From M3007 sp046160625 (GTDB lineage Bacteria > Bacteroidota > Bacteroidia > Chitinophagales > Saprospiraceae), in the NCBI GenBank assembly GCA_046160625.1, contig JBJXGZ010000087.1, forward strand, positions 1-64,000: DNA of 64,000 bases, read 5' to 3'. Made by a program: the position numbers and the translations under genes. Shown here one piece after another: positions 34,798 through 43,035 of the stretch (positions are counted from its first letter, which is position 1; every line of letters begins with the position of its first letter). Below the pieces are notes generated by a model. It had not been told where the DNA came from. It searched no databases and saw only the letters and a list, made by a program, of their open reading frames with translations.

Positions 34798-35475
34798 GTG
34801 CATATACCCCGCTGGAAAAAATGGCTGTCGCATCTCACGCCGCTTACTTTGGAAGAAAGCGCTTCGGAGCAAAACCCTGAATTGAGCGTGTTGCTCTCAC
34901 GGGGTCGCGTTCAATTGTTGAGTGGCGATGCAATTTACTCCTGGGACGATCTATACAAGAATTTTTTAGTAGCCTTCGATCGACTGAAAATTGATGAGCG
35001 AAAGATTGAAGATGTACTCCTGCTCGGCCTCGGTCTTGGTTCTATACCATTCATGCTTGAAAAAGTATTTCACTGTCGTTACCACTACACCGCTATTGAA
35101 TGGGACGAAACGGTGGCCCATCTAGCTGCCAAATATACACTTTCTCGCCTCGAAAGTCCTATTGAAATTATTACTGCCGACGCCGAAGTTTTTGTCCAAG
35201 TGACTGAGCAGCAATTTGATATGCTCATTGTGGATATCTTTGAAGACGAAATAACGCCCCCACAGTTTTGTACCGAAGCATTTCTGAAAACTTGTGGAGA
35301 ACTTCTCCGCCCCGGAGGGCTTCTGCTTTTCAATCGCCTCCACGGAGAAGACGTGAGTGTACGCCAGGTGACGGAGCGTTTTTTTGAGCGCAGTTTCAAA
35401 AATGTGTTCCCAGAGGCTTGGGCCATTGATACCAAAGGGAATTGGATACTCTGCGCAAAAATGCTCAAAGGCTAA
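34798..35475 (+). CDS. Spermidine-synthase-like SAM-binding protein
   Basis: A 225-residue class I Rossmann protein of the polyamine-synthase-like methyltransferase group. Motif I is VLLLGLGLGSIPFMLEK; motif II acid is in YTAIEWDE; the DMLIVDIFEDEITP segment matches the conserved D-hydrophobic-D-x-F/Y region. It lacks the N-terminal strand domain of true spermidine synthases, so the substrate is uncertain. GTG at 34798 is the earliest possible start, since an in-frame stop (34792-34794) comes from the repeat tract; no ATG lies near the N-terminus except after it. Confidence 0.75.
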   Translation: MHIPRWKKWLSHLTPLTLEESASEQNPELSVLLSRGRVQLLSGDAIYSWDDLYKNFLVAFDRLKIDERKIEDVLLLGLGLGSIPFMLEKVFHCRYHYTAIEWDETVAHLAAKYTLSRLESPIEIITADAEVFVQVTEQQFDMLIVDIFEDEITPPQFCTEAFLKTCGELLRPGGLLLFNRLHGEDVSVRQVTERFFERSFKNVFPEAWAIDTKGNWILCAKMLKG

Positions 35476-35783
35476 ATATTTAATTTTAGTTGCTTTTAAG
35501 TGCTTTTTGACCAAATTTTAAGCGTAGGTTAAGGAAAATTCCAGAACTTTTGTGATCGAAACCATATAACTTGGTTTTGTTCAAGCCATGTTCCCCATTA
35601 TACCAAATTTTCCTATCCTCGTTTTCTCCCCCGTAATTTTTGGGCTTCAGTCAACTTTAACCTCAGTGCTCCACTGCAGGTTGTGGCTACTTGCTATCCG
35701 CATTTCATCAGGCAAACTCCTTGGAGATAGTGTGCTGTCCCATAGTTCACCCATTTATTCACCATTTAACCTAACTCTGAATT
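35476..35783. other. Upstream region of the RiPP cluster
   Basis: This 308-bp AT-rich gap precedes the first precursor gene. It should contain the cluster's promoter, but no exact TAnnTTTG element is visible; TTTTG near 35550 and TATAACTTGG near 35565 are weak candidates. The last ~30 bp before the ATG resemble the sequence before the second precursor (TTCACCATTTAACC against TTCACACTTTAAACC). A 68-codon open frame from 35588 has no recognisable features and overlaps the precursor start. Confidence 0.5.
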
Positions 35784-36629
35784 ATGGCAACTAAAAGCCA
35801 GGGAGTCCGGTTTGACGCATTCGTCGAGAACGCGCGGCCTGACCCTAAATCCACCGAAAAGCTGGTGCTGCTTCAAGGCTACATCGGCAAATCTGACTTG
35901 GCCGGTCATATTCGTGTGTATTCTGACCCCGAACTGAGCGATTTTATCGAGCTTCCGGAAAAGGATATATGCTATGCCGACCCAATCAGCACAGAAGAAG
36001 ACCCGCTTGGCGGCAGCCGCCTTTGGGTCAGACAGACGACCGTGTTCACCGCAGGAGACCCAAATCAATCCAACCGCGTAAAAGCCTCCTTCTTAGAGGG
36101 CGATATCGTGAAGGCATTTGGCGATACGGTGAACATTCCGACCGTAGTATTGCCGATAGTGGCACCAACATTCGCCGGCCCAATCTGCCATGCATCTAGG
36201 CCGAAGTCCTGTTGTGAAACGAGGTTTGGCTCGCCTTGCAATTGGCCAAGTAGGTTTCATTCTATTTGCCCGACTCTACCAAGCAGGTGTTGCCCTACGT
36301 CCTTAGCTGCACCCTGCCTGAGCAAACACCAACCCACATGTACAGATCAGCATTCGTGTTTTCAGACCTGTGGAGTTGCTTGCACTGCGCTGCCTTTGTG
36401 CAACATCCGAACGGAAACATGCCCTCCACGAACAATTGGGGCAACATGTCCTAATTCTCTTCCCGTAGCAGGATGTACGTTTCCGACTCCGCCATTGACC
36501 CAAGGATGCACTATTTGGGGTGACTGTACGGCACTAACTATCTGCATCCAAATAGCCCCTCCAACAAACCCTGGAGCAACCTACCCAGGCTACGTCGGAG
36601 GTTTCAACCCCTACCAGACCAGCTATTGA
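35784..36629 (+). CDS. Putative lanthipeptide-like RiPP precursor 1
   Basis: A 281-residue protein of two unlike parts. Residues 1-113 form a leader-like region (MATKSQGVRFDAF...LEGDIVKAFG), acidic and free of Cys except Cys63. Residues 114-281 are a core-like region with 19 Cys, about 34 Ser/Thr and many Pro, ending GGFNPYQTSY. The leader is nearly the same as in the next gene while the core is not, the hallmark of paralogous RiPP precursors. The LanC, kinase and HopA1-lyase genes downstream support Ser/Thr dehydration and thioether formation in the core. Its size is far above typical lanthipeptide precursors. Modification is inferred, not seen; a disulfide-rich secreted protein is the alternative, but no signal peptide is present. 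Confidence 0.72.
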   Translation: MATKSQGVRFDAFVENARPDPKSTEKLVLLQGYIGKSDLAGHIRVYSDPELSDFIELPEKDICYADPISTEEDPLGGSRLWVRQTTVFTAGDPNQSNRVKASFLEGDIVKAFGDTVNIPTVVLPIVAPTFAGPICHASRPKSCCETRFGSPCNWPSRFHSICPTLPSRCCPTSLAAPCLSKHQPTCTDQHSCFQTCGVACTALPLCNIRTETCPPRTIGATCPNSLPVAGCTFPTPPLTQGCTIWGDCTALTICIQIAPPTNPGATYPGYVGGFNPYQTSY

Positions 36630-36729
36630 TTGACGGCTCCCTTGTCCAAAGGGACTGATATGTTGAAGGACAGTGCACTATCTCCTTGCTCAATTGATTT
36701 TTCACACTTTAAACCACAAGCCCAAAATT

Positions 36730-37704
36730 ATGGCAACAACTAAAGGGATCCGGCGCGACGCTTTTATCAAGAGCGTGCGCCCCGACCCAAAATCCAACGA
36801 AGCGCTGGTGATGCTGCAAGGCTACATCGGTGATTCAGACCTCGAGGGGCATCTGCGCGTGTATTCCGACCCGGCACTGGCCGATTTTATCGAGCTGCCG
36901 GAGCGGGATATTTGCTACGCTGAGCCCGTTAGCACCGACGAAGACCCGCTGGGCGGCAGCCGACTGTGGGTCAAAAAGACGACCGTATTTACTACTGGAG
37001 ACCCGAGACATGCCAACCGTGTGAAGTCCACTTTCCTGGAGGGCGACATCGTTCGGGCATTTGGCGGGCAGGGGTTCGTTGGGCAAGGACCAGACATAAC
37101 GGGGGATGGCACTACGCTCTTTCCCACTTGTGTGTCTCTTGGCAATGGAGCTTGCACTACCAATAACCGTCCTTGTACGGATGTCGGCAGCCTCAGGGTG
37201 ACTTGCTTCAGGACCTGTAATTGCCCACCGCCACCACGCAGCTTTGGCCACGGTGCATTTTGCCCTGTGTCCAGAAATAACAGTCCCTGTAACAATGCAT
37301 ATTATGCAGGTACAAACGTTGCAGGGTTAGGTCCTTTCTCTGACGCCATTTGTGCGCCTGATGATTACAATGTGCTGAAACCCCGACCTACAATCCTATG
37401 CAGCCATCAGCAAGTTTGTGCAACCCAATTCGATAATTGTTATCAACCAAGACCAAGCATTGTACAAATTTGCCCGCGTCCCACCCTCGCACATGCGACC
37501 TGCAATTGGGTTCAATGTTCCTGGGTCTGCGATTACGTAGCTTGTCGGGCAGGCACCCTGCGCCTGCCAACGGATTGGGGAACGGTTGTAGTCAACCCTG
37601 CTAATGAACAACAGTTCAACATGGCAGCGCAACAACAGTTTGCGGCGGCACCCACTTACACCGGCGGCTTCAACCCGTACCAGACAGCCAATTACGGCTA
37701 TTGA
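36730..37704 (+). CDS. Putative lanthipeptide-like RiPP precursor 2
   Basis: A 324-residue paralogue of the preceding gene. Residues 1-112 (MATTKGIRRDAF...LEGDIVRAFG) match the first leader at roughly three quarters of positions by eye. The core (113-324) has 17 Cys in a different order, with a Gln/Ala-rich stretch before the shared C-terminal motif GGFNPYQT. The start at 36730 is chosen by alignment with the paralogue (both have AATT-ATG-GCA); a longer frame from 36673 adds 19 unmatched residues. A strong intrinsic terminator follows 10 bp after the stop. No GG or other standard protease site is obvious at the leader-core boundary apart from AFGG. Confidence 0.72.
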   Translation: MATTKGIRRDAFIKSVRPDPKSNEALVMLQGYIGDSDLEGHLRVYSDPALADFIELPERDICYAEPVSTDEDPLGGSRLWVKKTTVFTTGDPRHANRVKSTFLEGDIVRAFGGQGFVGQGPDITGDGTTLFPTCVSLGNGACTTNNRPCTDVGSLRVTCFRTCNCPPPPRSFGHGAFCPVSRNNSPCNNAYYAGTNVAGLGPFSDAICAPDDYNVLKPRPTILCSHQQVCATQFDNCYQPRPSIVQICPRPTLAHATCNWVQCSWVCDYVACRAGTLRLPTDWGTVVVNPANEQQFNMAAQQQFAAAPTYTGGFNPYQTANYGY

Positions 37705-37713
37705 ACTTTCACC

Positions 37714-37748
37714 CCGGCGGAGCGCACCCCGCTCCGCCGGATTTTTTT
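37714..37748 (+). terminator. Intrinsic terminator between precursor and modification genes
   Basis: CCGGCGGAGCG (37714-37724) pairs perfectly with CGCTCCGCCGG (37730-37740) around a 5-nt loop, followed by seven T (37742-37748). The kinase gene starts only 20 bp later in the same direction with no separate promoter visible. Partial read-through would give much more precursor mRNA than enzyme mRNA, as in many RiPP operons. Confidence 0.93.
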
Positions 37749-37768
37749 CACCAAAAAACATCCATGCT

Positions 37769-38905
37769 GTGCTGCTTTCTTATGAAAATATCGCCCATTA
37801 CCTACTGGAAAAAGGGTTGATTGAACTCGATTCCATAATGCAGGGTGAGTTCAGCGTGCGCGACCAATCGAGCCGCAACGCCAACTTCGCCGTTAACCTC
37901 GAGTACAAGCCTGCCTATCTCGTGAAACAAGTGCGTGCCCAAGACCAGGAAAAGCGTGAGACACTCCGCATCGAAGCCACCTGCTACTGGCTGGCGAACA
38001 ACGACGAAGCATACCGCAGCCTTCAAGGCTTTCTGCCGCGCTACTACGAGTACGACTACCTGCACCACATACTCGTTCTCGAACTTTTGCCCGATGTGCA
38101 AAACCTGCATGAATACTATAGGGGCGCGTCTATTTTTCCGACATCGGTCGCCGAAAAACTGGCCGATTTGCTTGCTTCCTACCACACACACGAGACAGGC
38201 GTGGTGGAAAAGCAAAAAAGTTTTTCCCTTTTCAAAAAACGCAAGCCCTGGGTCTTCACGCTTTCGGAAAACAACCTCTCCGATTGGCTCAACAACCCCA
38301 CCCTTGGCAATGGCGAAAAACAATCGGTGAAACTCATTTTGGAAAACAAAGAATTTATGGAGCACCTGCGCCTCGTGGGCGAGGATTGGGAAATGAAAAG
38401 CCTCACGCACGGCGACGTGAAGTTTCCAAACTTCCTCATCAACTCCGATTTTACTTTGGACAATGAGCCAGATATTCGCCTGATTGACTGGGAACTGGCC
38501 GACATCGGCGATCCGCTGTGGGATGTGGCCGCCGTTATTCAAAATTATCTCACGCTCTGGGTCTCCTCCGAAATCGAACAGCAATACCGACCAGGGCAAT
38601 CCGCCATAGTCAGCCTCGAACACGTGCAGCCCTCCATCGCTGCTTTCTGGCAACGCTATGCTGGACAGACGCAATGGGACGATGCAACGGCACAGCAACA
38701 TTTGGCAAAAACCCTTCGCTACACCGCCCTAAAGCTCGTACACACCTGCTTTGAATCGGTACAGAGCGTGAAAGACATGTCGCTATACAGCGCAAAAATC
38801 CTACAACTTAGCCTTAACCTGCTCCGCCAGCCCGATGTAGCCATCGGCGAACTGCTGGGCATACAAACCAAAGCAACCACCCATGCAACAGCCGTCCTAT
38901 CTTGA
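37769..38905 (+). CDS. APH-fold kinase of a class V-like lanthionine synthetase (LanK-like)
   Basis: A 378-residue protein with the aminoglycoside-phosphotransferase/choline-kinase fold. The beginning (SYENIAHYLLEKGLIELDSI) followed by SSRNANFAV resembles the N-termini of kinases in class V lanthipeptide and thioviridamide-type clusters. LVKQ gives the ATP-binding Lys53; THGDVKFPNFLIN (213-225) is the catalytic loop; LIDWE (238-242) is the metal-binding motif. It should phosphorylate core Ser/Thr before elimination. There is no ATG near the conserved N-terminus: GTG at 37769 is chosen; the open frame continues upstream through the terminator into the precursor gene. The 3' end overlaps the lyase gene by 23 bp. 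Confidence 0.8.
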   Translation: MLLSYENIAHYLLEKGLIELDSIMQGEFSVRDQSSRNANFAVNLEYKPAYLVKQVRAQDQEKRETLRIEATCYWLANNDEAYRSLQGFLPRYYEYDYLHHILVLELLPDVQNLHEYYRGASIFPTSVAEKLADLLASYHTHETGVVEKQKSFSLFKKRKPWVFTLSENNLSDWLNNPTLGNGEKQSVKLILENKEFMEHLRLVGEDWEMKSLTHGDVKFPNFLINSDFTLDNEPDIRLIDWELADIGDPLWDVAAVIQNYLTLWVSSEIEQQYRPGQSAIVSLEHVQPSIAAFWQRYAGQTQWDDATAQQHLAKTLRYTALKLVHTCFESVQSVKDMSLYSAKILQLSLNLLRQPDVAIGELLGIQTKATTHATAVLS

Positions 38906-39887
38906 TGATCTGCAAAACATTGTCGCGGCCGTGGAAATCGGGGCCGATGGGCAATTGAGTTTTCAGGGCAAACCCTATCAAGGCTACGATTTTCCCGAAG
39001 CAAGTGCCGAAGCGCGACTTTTTCACAACCTGAACAACTTGCTCTACTCGGCCTGTTATACCCGCAGCAGTGGCTTGGAGTCCGACAATACCACCGCCGA
39101 GAGTGGAAAGTTCCTCGCACAACTCCGCGCCGCCAATGCTTCCAACGAACGCTACGACTGCGGTTGGACGGTAGAAGAAATAGAACACACTGGAAACATC
39201 CTCGTGCGCAAGGGCGGCAACAAACGCCACACCTACGCGGGAGACTTTATCCGCGAACACTTTGGGCATGGCCCCTTGCAGCGCGGCGAACAAGTGAACA
39301 TCCGTGTCGTGCCAGAGTACGGTGCTGAGCCAGAGGGCCGCGAGGCGTTTTACCACGTTTTCGGGGAGACTTTGCTAGACAACAACAACTCGGCCATAGT
39401 CCGGCTGTATTTCAACCTCGTGCCCGAAGGTGCAGCGCCGCTCATCTCCCTGGTATCCAATAAACTGAATACCTATAAGGTGCCTTTTCAATTCAAATGC
39501 CTCAATCATCCCGGGCTATATACCCGCTCTGATTCCGCCGTTTTGTACCTAGACAAACGGTATTTTGAAATCGTTTCGGAATTCCTTTCGGAGGGTTATG
39601 CCGGCCTGAAACAATGGCTCAAACCGACGCTTCCAATGTTCACCAAAATACTCGCACCTGGCATTGGTTTTGCCGAAAACCCCTTTTCTTCCAACGAGAG
39701 TTTTGGCACCAGTCGCTGTAAAATCATCGCACAAGGCATAGTAGATGCTTGGAAAGACAAGCAGCCAAAAGGCCAGTGGATAGATTCCATTCTGAGAAAC
39801 ATCCAAAAAAACTTCCTGCTTCCAGAGACGATGTACCTCAACCCAAACTCCAAGTACCCTTATCATTTTCCCATTTTTGAAAATTGA
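38883..39887 (+). CDS. HopA1-fold lyase (LanY-like)
   Basis: A 334-residue protein resembling the HopA1 effector family. The conserved block runs FNLVPEGAAPLISLVSNKLN, then VPFQFKCLNHPGLYTRSDSA and VLYLDKRYF, the arrangement found in the lyase partners of class V lanthipeptide and thioviridamide kinases. These eliminate phosphate from phospho-Ser/Thr to give dehydroalanine or dehydrobutyrine. It overlaps the kinase gene by 23 bp in another frame, implying translational coupling, and is followed 6 bp later by the LanC gene. Confidence 0.8.
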   Translation: MQQPSYLDDLQNIVAAVEIGADGQLSFQGKPYQGYDFPEASAEARLFHNLNNLLYSACYTRSSGLESDNTTAESGKFLAQLRAANASNERYDCGWTVEEIEHTGNILVRKGGNKRHTYAGDFIREHFGHGPLQRGEQVNIRVVPEYGAEPEGREAFYHVFGETLLDNNNSAIVRLYFNLVPEGAAPLISLVSNKLNTYKVPFQFKCLNHPGLYTRSDSAVLYLDKRYFEIVSEFLSEGYAGLKQWLKPTLPMFTKILAPGIGFAENPFSSNESFGTSRCKIIAQGIVDAWKDKQPKGQWIDSILRNIQKNFLLPETMYLNPNSKYPYHFPIFEN

Positions 39888-39893
39888 AAAACC

Positions 39894-41123
39894 ATGCAAG
39901 AACAATTTTTTAACACAGCCGTCAGCATCGGCAACTCCATTTGCCGCGATGCTATCCGTCACAACAGCCAGTGCAACTGGGTAGGCGTGAACAACGATAT
40001 TCAAGGCGACAACGCCAAGCCATATTATGCTGCGCTAAAAGGCAGCTGGTACAACGGCACTTCGGGCATTGCCTGGTTTTTGGCACAGCTCAGCGAAGTG
40101 AGCGGCGATAAACGCCACCGAAATGTCGCGCTTGGCGCCATCGAACAGGCCCTGCGAACTAGCGACCAGGTTCAGCACAGTAAATTGGGTTTTCACGCTG
40201 GCATCACCGGCATCGCTTTTTCGGCCGTTGAAGTCGGCGAAAAAATGGGGCACGAAGATCTTGTGGAGCGCGGTCTGCAATTGCTGCGCGACCTACATCA
40301 GCTGCCCGAATCCGAGTACACCCTCGATGTGATTGACGGTTGTGCGGGCGCAATCCCCGCCATCATCAAGATCAACCGCCGCTATTCCGACCCGGTGTTG
40401 GACACGCTGCTCGTCAAAATGGGCGACTACCTGCTCCAAACCGCACAAGCAGAAAGCAGCGGGATTTCCTGGAACACGATGCCGCATGGAGCAAGTGCAA
40501 ATCTGACAGGTTATGCACATGGTGCTGCGGGCATTGCTTTGGCTTTGCTCGAACTTTGGCATTACACCCAAGACGAGCGCTACAAAAAAGCAGGACTTGC
40601 GGGCTTCGCGTACGAGGATGCCTGCTACGATGCCGAGCAAGAAAACTGGCCGGATTTTCGGGAAGGCAGTTCTCCGCGTCAAGCCGGCAATAACAGCCCC
40701 CGGCCTTGCGGCTGCGCATGGTGTCATGGCGCGCCAGGCATAGGTCTCGCCCGCCTGCGCGCTTTCCAATTAACTGGCAACGAAATATTTAAGCAATCAG
40801 GCCAAATCGCGGTTGACACCACACTGCGGCTGTTTGGCCGCCATCAGTTGGGTAATTTCAGCCTGTGCCACGGGGTATTCGGCAACGCCGATTTATTGCT
40901 CAACGCCTCTGAGACGACAGGCGATGAGTCGTTCGCCCAAAAAGTCGAGGAAGTGGCCGCAGAGGCCATCGAGCAGTTCCAACAACGCAACATTCCGTTC
41001 CCCAACGGCACGCAAAGCGATTTCAGCGCGCCCGATATGATGTTGGGGCAGGCGGGGGTTGGTTATGGTTTTCTGCGTTTGGCCGACCGAAAAAGATTTG
41101 AATCTGTGCTTCTGGTTCATTGA
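39894..41123 (+). CDS. LanC-family lanthionine cyclase
   Basis: A 409-residue alpha/alpha-barrel protein with the seven glycine-rich turns of LanC: YNGTSGIAW, HAGITGIAF, DGCAGAI, GYAHGAAGIAL, WCHGAPGIGL, LCHGVFGNADL and GQAGVGYGFL. Zinc ligands Cys277, Cys325 and His326 are present, and His209 matches the catalytic His (compare nisin cyclase C284, C330, H331 and H212). It should add cysteine thiols to dehydro residues to form (methyl)lanthionine rings. A catalytically complete LanC beside a separate kinase and HopA1 lyase is unusual, since known class V systems use a divergent LanX cyclase. Confidence 0.9.
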   Translation: MQEQFFNTAVSIGNSICRDAIRHNSQCNWVGVNNDIQGDNAKPYYAALKGSWYNGTSGIAWFLAQLSEVSGDKRHRNVALGAIEQALRTSDQVQHSKLGFHAGITGIAFSAVEVGEKMGHEDLVERGLQLLRDLHQLPESEYTLDVIDGCAGAIPAIIKINRRYSDPVLDTLLVKMGDYLLQTAQAESSGISWNTMPHGASANLTGYAHGAAGIALALLELWHYTQDERYKKAGLAGFAYEDACYDAEQENWPDFREGSSPRQAGNNSPRPCGCAWCHGAPGIGLARLRAFQLTGNEIFKQSGQIAVDTTLRLFGRHQLGNFSLCHGVFGNADLLLNASETTGDESFAQKVEEVAAEAIEQFQQRNIPFPNGTQSDFSAPDMMLGQAGVGYGFLRLADRKRFESVLLVH

Positions 41124-41226
41124 CCGAAAGAATTTTTGAATCGCAGTGTGAAATGGATAGTTTTGTGGCGACAAACTTCACACAGACTTAACCTCGGTAT
41201 GCAAACGCCTGACTATGAGTCGAATC

Positions 41227-41234
41227 TACCTTTG
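41227..41234 (+). promoter_or_regulatory. -7 promoter element six bases before the response regulator start
   Basis: TACCTTTG exactly matches TAnnTTTG and ends 6 nt before ATG 41241. It lies 104 bp after the LanC stop, suggesting that the two-component system is transcribed apart from the RiPP operon. Confidence 0.5.
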
Positions 41235-41240
41235 CCGGAA

Positions 41241-41945
41241 ATGCAAAATGGTATGAAGCAAGGAGCCCCCGTAAAGAAAATACTCATCGTAGACGACGAG
41301 CCTGACATCCTCGAATTCCTCCATTACAATCTAAGGAAAGAAGGCTATCAGGTAGTTACAGCTCCAGATGGCCTGCAGGCAATACAAGTGGCTGAACGCG
41401 AGAAACCCAATCTCATCTTGCTCGACATCATGATGCCGGAAATGGACGGTGTGGAAACATGCCGTCAGCTCCGTTCCCGAAAAGAGTTTGACGATACGCC
41501 TATCGCTTTCCTCACCGCCCGTGACGAAGATTTTTCCCAGATTGCAGCGCTTGATGTGGGCGGCGATGACTACATCACCAAACCGATAAAACCCCGTGTT
41601 CTCATTAGTCGCATCAATGCGCTCTTACGGAGATCGGGGCGTACCTCAGAGGAAGAGGCAAGGAGCATCAGCCTGCACGATTTGGTCATAGATAAAGACA
41701 AAGTATTGGTTTTCAAAGGTGAGAAGATAATTGAGCTCCCGCGCAAGGAATTTGAAATCCTCTGGCTGTTGGTATCCAAACCAGGGCGTGTGTTCACCCG
41801 CGAGGAGATATTCGACAAAATTTGGGGCGCAGATGTCATCGTTGGCAACCGCACCATCGACGTACATATTCGCAAACTCCGCGAGCATATCGGCGAGACG
41901 TACATTAAGACCATGAAGGGCATTGGGTATAAATTTGATTTTTAA
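41241..41945 (+). CDS. OmpR/PhoB-family response regulator
   Basis: A 234-residue response regulator. The receiver domain has acidic pocket D18/D19 and phospho-acceptor D62 (LILLDIMMPEMDG), with the T and K switch residues in FLTARDE and YITKP. The C-terminal winged helix ends IDVHIRKLREHIG...GIGYKFDF, typical of PhoB/OmpR. ATG 41241 is chosen because of the -7 element just upstream; ATG 41253 is also possible, and the frame is open back to 41136. The stop overlaps the histidine kinase start (TAATG), so the two are coupled. Confidence 0.92.
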   Translation: MQNGMKQGAPVKKILIVDDEPDILEFLHYNLRKEGYQVVTAPDGLQAIQVAEREKPNLILLDIMMPEMDGVETCRQLRSRKEFDDTPIAFLTARDEDFSQIAALDVGGDDYITKPIKPRVLISRINALLRRSGRTSEEEARSISLHDLVIDKDKVLVFKGEKIIELPRKEFEILWLLVSKPGRVFTREEIFDKIWGADVIVGNRTIDVHIRKLREHIGETYIKTMKGIGYKFDF

Positions 41946-42994
41946 TGTTTAAGAACCAAACACCCCAACAGCTTTCCTTTTTTATAGCAGGAATTTCTGC
42001 GGGAGCCATTGCTTTTTTACTGCTTTTGTTGAAAGCAACTTCCTTGCTAATGGTAACCTGGCCAGAGGTTTTAGGGTTATTTGTATTGGCTTTTGGCGTA
42101 GCGTTCATTGCGAATTATTACCTCGTGCGCTATTTTATTTTTCGGCGTATCAAATTGATTTACAAAATAATACACCGACAAAAACTCCCTGCAGAGTTCA
42201 AGGCTGGCAACCTGAATATGGCCAAGAACGTACTGGATGATGTGGAAAAAGAAGTGGGCGAATGGGCGAATAAACAAGAGGATGAACTCGAAGAACTCGA
42301 ACGCCTCGCCACGTATCGCCGGCGCTTTATCGGCGATGTATCGCACGAACTTAAGACCCCGATTTTCAATATACAGGGCTTTATACATACCCTTCTCGAC
42401 GGAGCGCTCCACGACCCCAATGTAAATTTGCTTTATCTACAGCGGGCAGCCAAAAATATCGAACGCCTGCAAATCATTGTGGACGACCTGGAGACCATCA
42501 ACAAACTGGAGGCCGGTCAAATGGTGCTTGACCTCCAGGAATTTGAAATCCACAACCTGACCGACGAGGTATTTGCCGACCTTGAAATACGCGCCAGTGA
42601 TCGCAAAATAAGGCTTGCTTATAAGGAAGGAGCCAACCAAAACTTTCGTGTCCGCGCCGACAAAGAAAGCATCCGTCAGGTGCTGATGAACCTTATACAC
42701 AATTCCATCAAGTACGGAAAGGAAGGAGGGCTGACCAAAATCAGTTTTTATGATATGGAGAAGTATATACTCGTGGAAGTAAGCGATAATGGCATCGGCA
42801 TCACACAGGAGCATCTAAGCCACGTGTTTGATAGGTTTTACAGAGTGGACAAGCACCGCTCCCGGGATGCAGGCGGCACCGGGCTTGGGCTTTCTATTGT
42901 AAAACATATCGTGGAAGCGCACAAACAGACCATCAATGTGCGTAGCAGCGAAGGACAGGGAAGTACATTTGGGTTCACGCTGGAAAAAGCATAA
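41945..42994 (+). CDS. PhoR-like sensor histidine kinase
   Basis: A 349-residue kinase with two membrane helices near the N-terminus (about 11-36 and 40-63) and almost no periplasmic loop, so it probably senses a membrane or cytoplasmic cue. The HisKA domain has His134 in VSHELKTP. The ATPase has N box NLIHNSIKYG, G1 VSDNGIGI, F box FDRFYRVD, and G2 GGTGLGLS. It partners the regulator upstream. The target genes are unknown; proximity to the RiPP cluster is suggestive but not evidence of control. Confidence 0.92.
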   Translation: MFKNQTPQQLSFFIAGISAGAIAFLLLLLKATSLLMVTWPEVLGLFVLAFGVAFIANYYLVRYFIFRRIKLIYKIIHRQKLPAEFKAGNLNMAKNVLDDVEKEVGEWANKQEDELEELERLATYRRRFIGDVSHELKTPIFNIQGFIHTLLDGALHDPNVNLLYLQRAAKNIERLQIIVDDLETINKLEAGQMVLDLQEFEIHNLTDEVFADLEIRASDRKIRLAYKEGANQNFRVRADKESIRQVLMNLIHNSIKYGKEGGLTKISFYDMEKYILVEVSDNGIGITQEHLSHVFDRFYRVDKHRSRDAGGTGLGLSIVKHIVEAHKQTINVRSSEGQGSTFGFTLEKA

Positions 42995-42997
42995 AAA

Positions 42998-43032
42998 TAG
43001 CCCTCCTATGGCTTGAAGCCATAGGAGGGCTA
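42998..43032. terminator. 17-bp perfect palindrome between convergent genes (bidirectional terminator candidate)
   Basis: TAGCCCTCCTATGGCTT, one base, then its exact complement. On the minus strand it is followed by TATTTTTAT, a usable U tract for the toxin gene; on the plus strand the downstream sequence is not T-rich. It belongs with the other compact palindromes at 9987, 28905 and 52926. Confidence 0.75.
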
Positions 43033-43035
43033 AAA

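Noticed and set aside
35588..35794. Small open frame upstream of RiPP precursor 1, as a possible regulatory peptide or extra precursor
   Set aside because: It overlaps the precursor start, has no Cys-rich core or leader similarity, and low-complexity hydrophobic composition.
35784..37704. Precursor-like proteins as secreted disulfide-rich structural proteins
   Set aside because: They lack a signal peptide and sit directly before kinase, lyase and LanC genes, which fits a RiPP better; not fully excluded.
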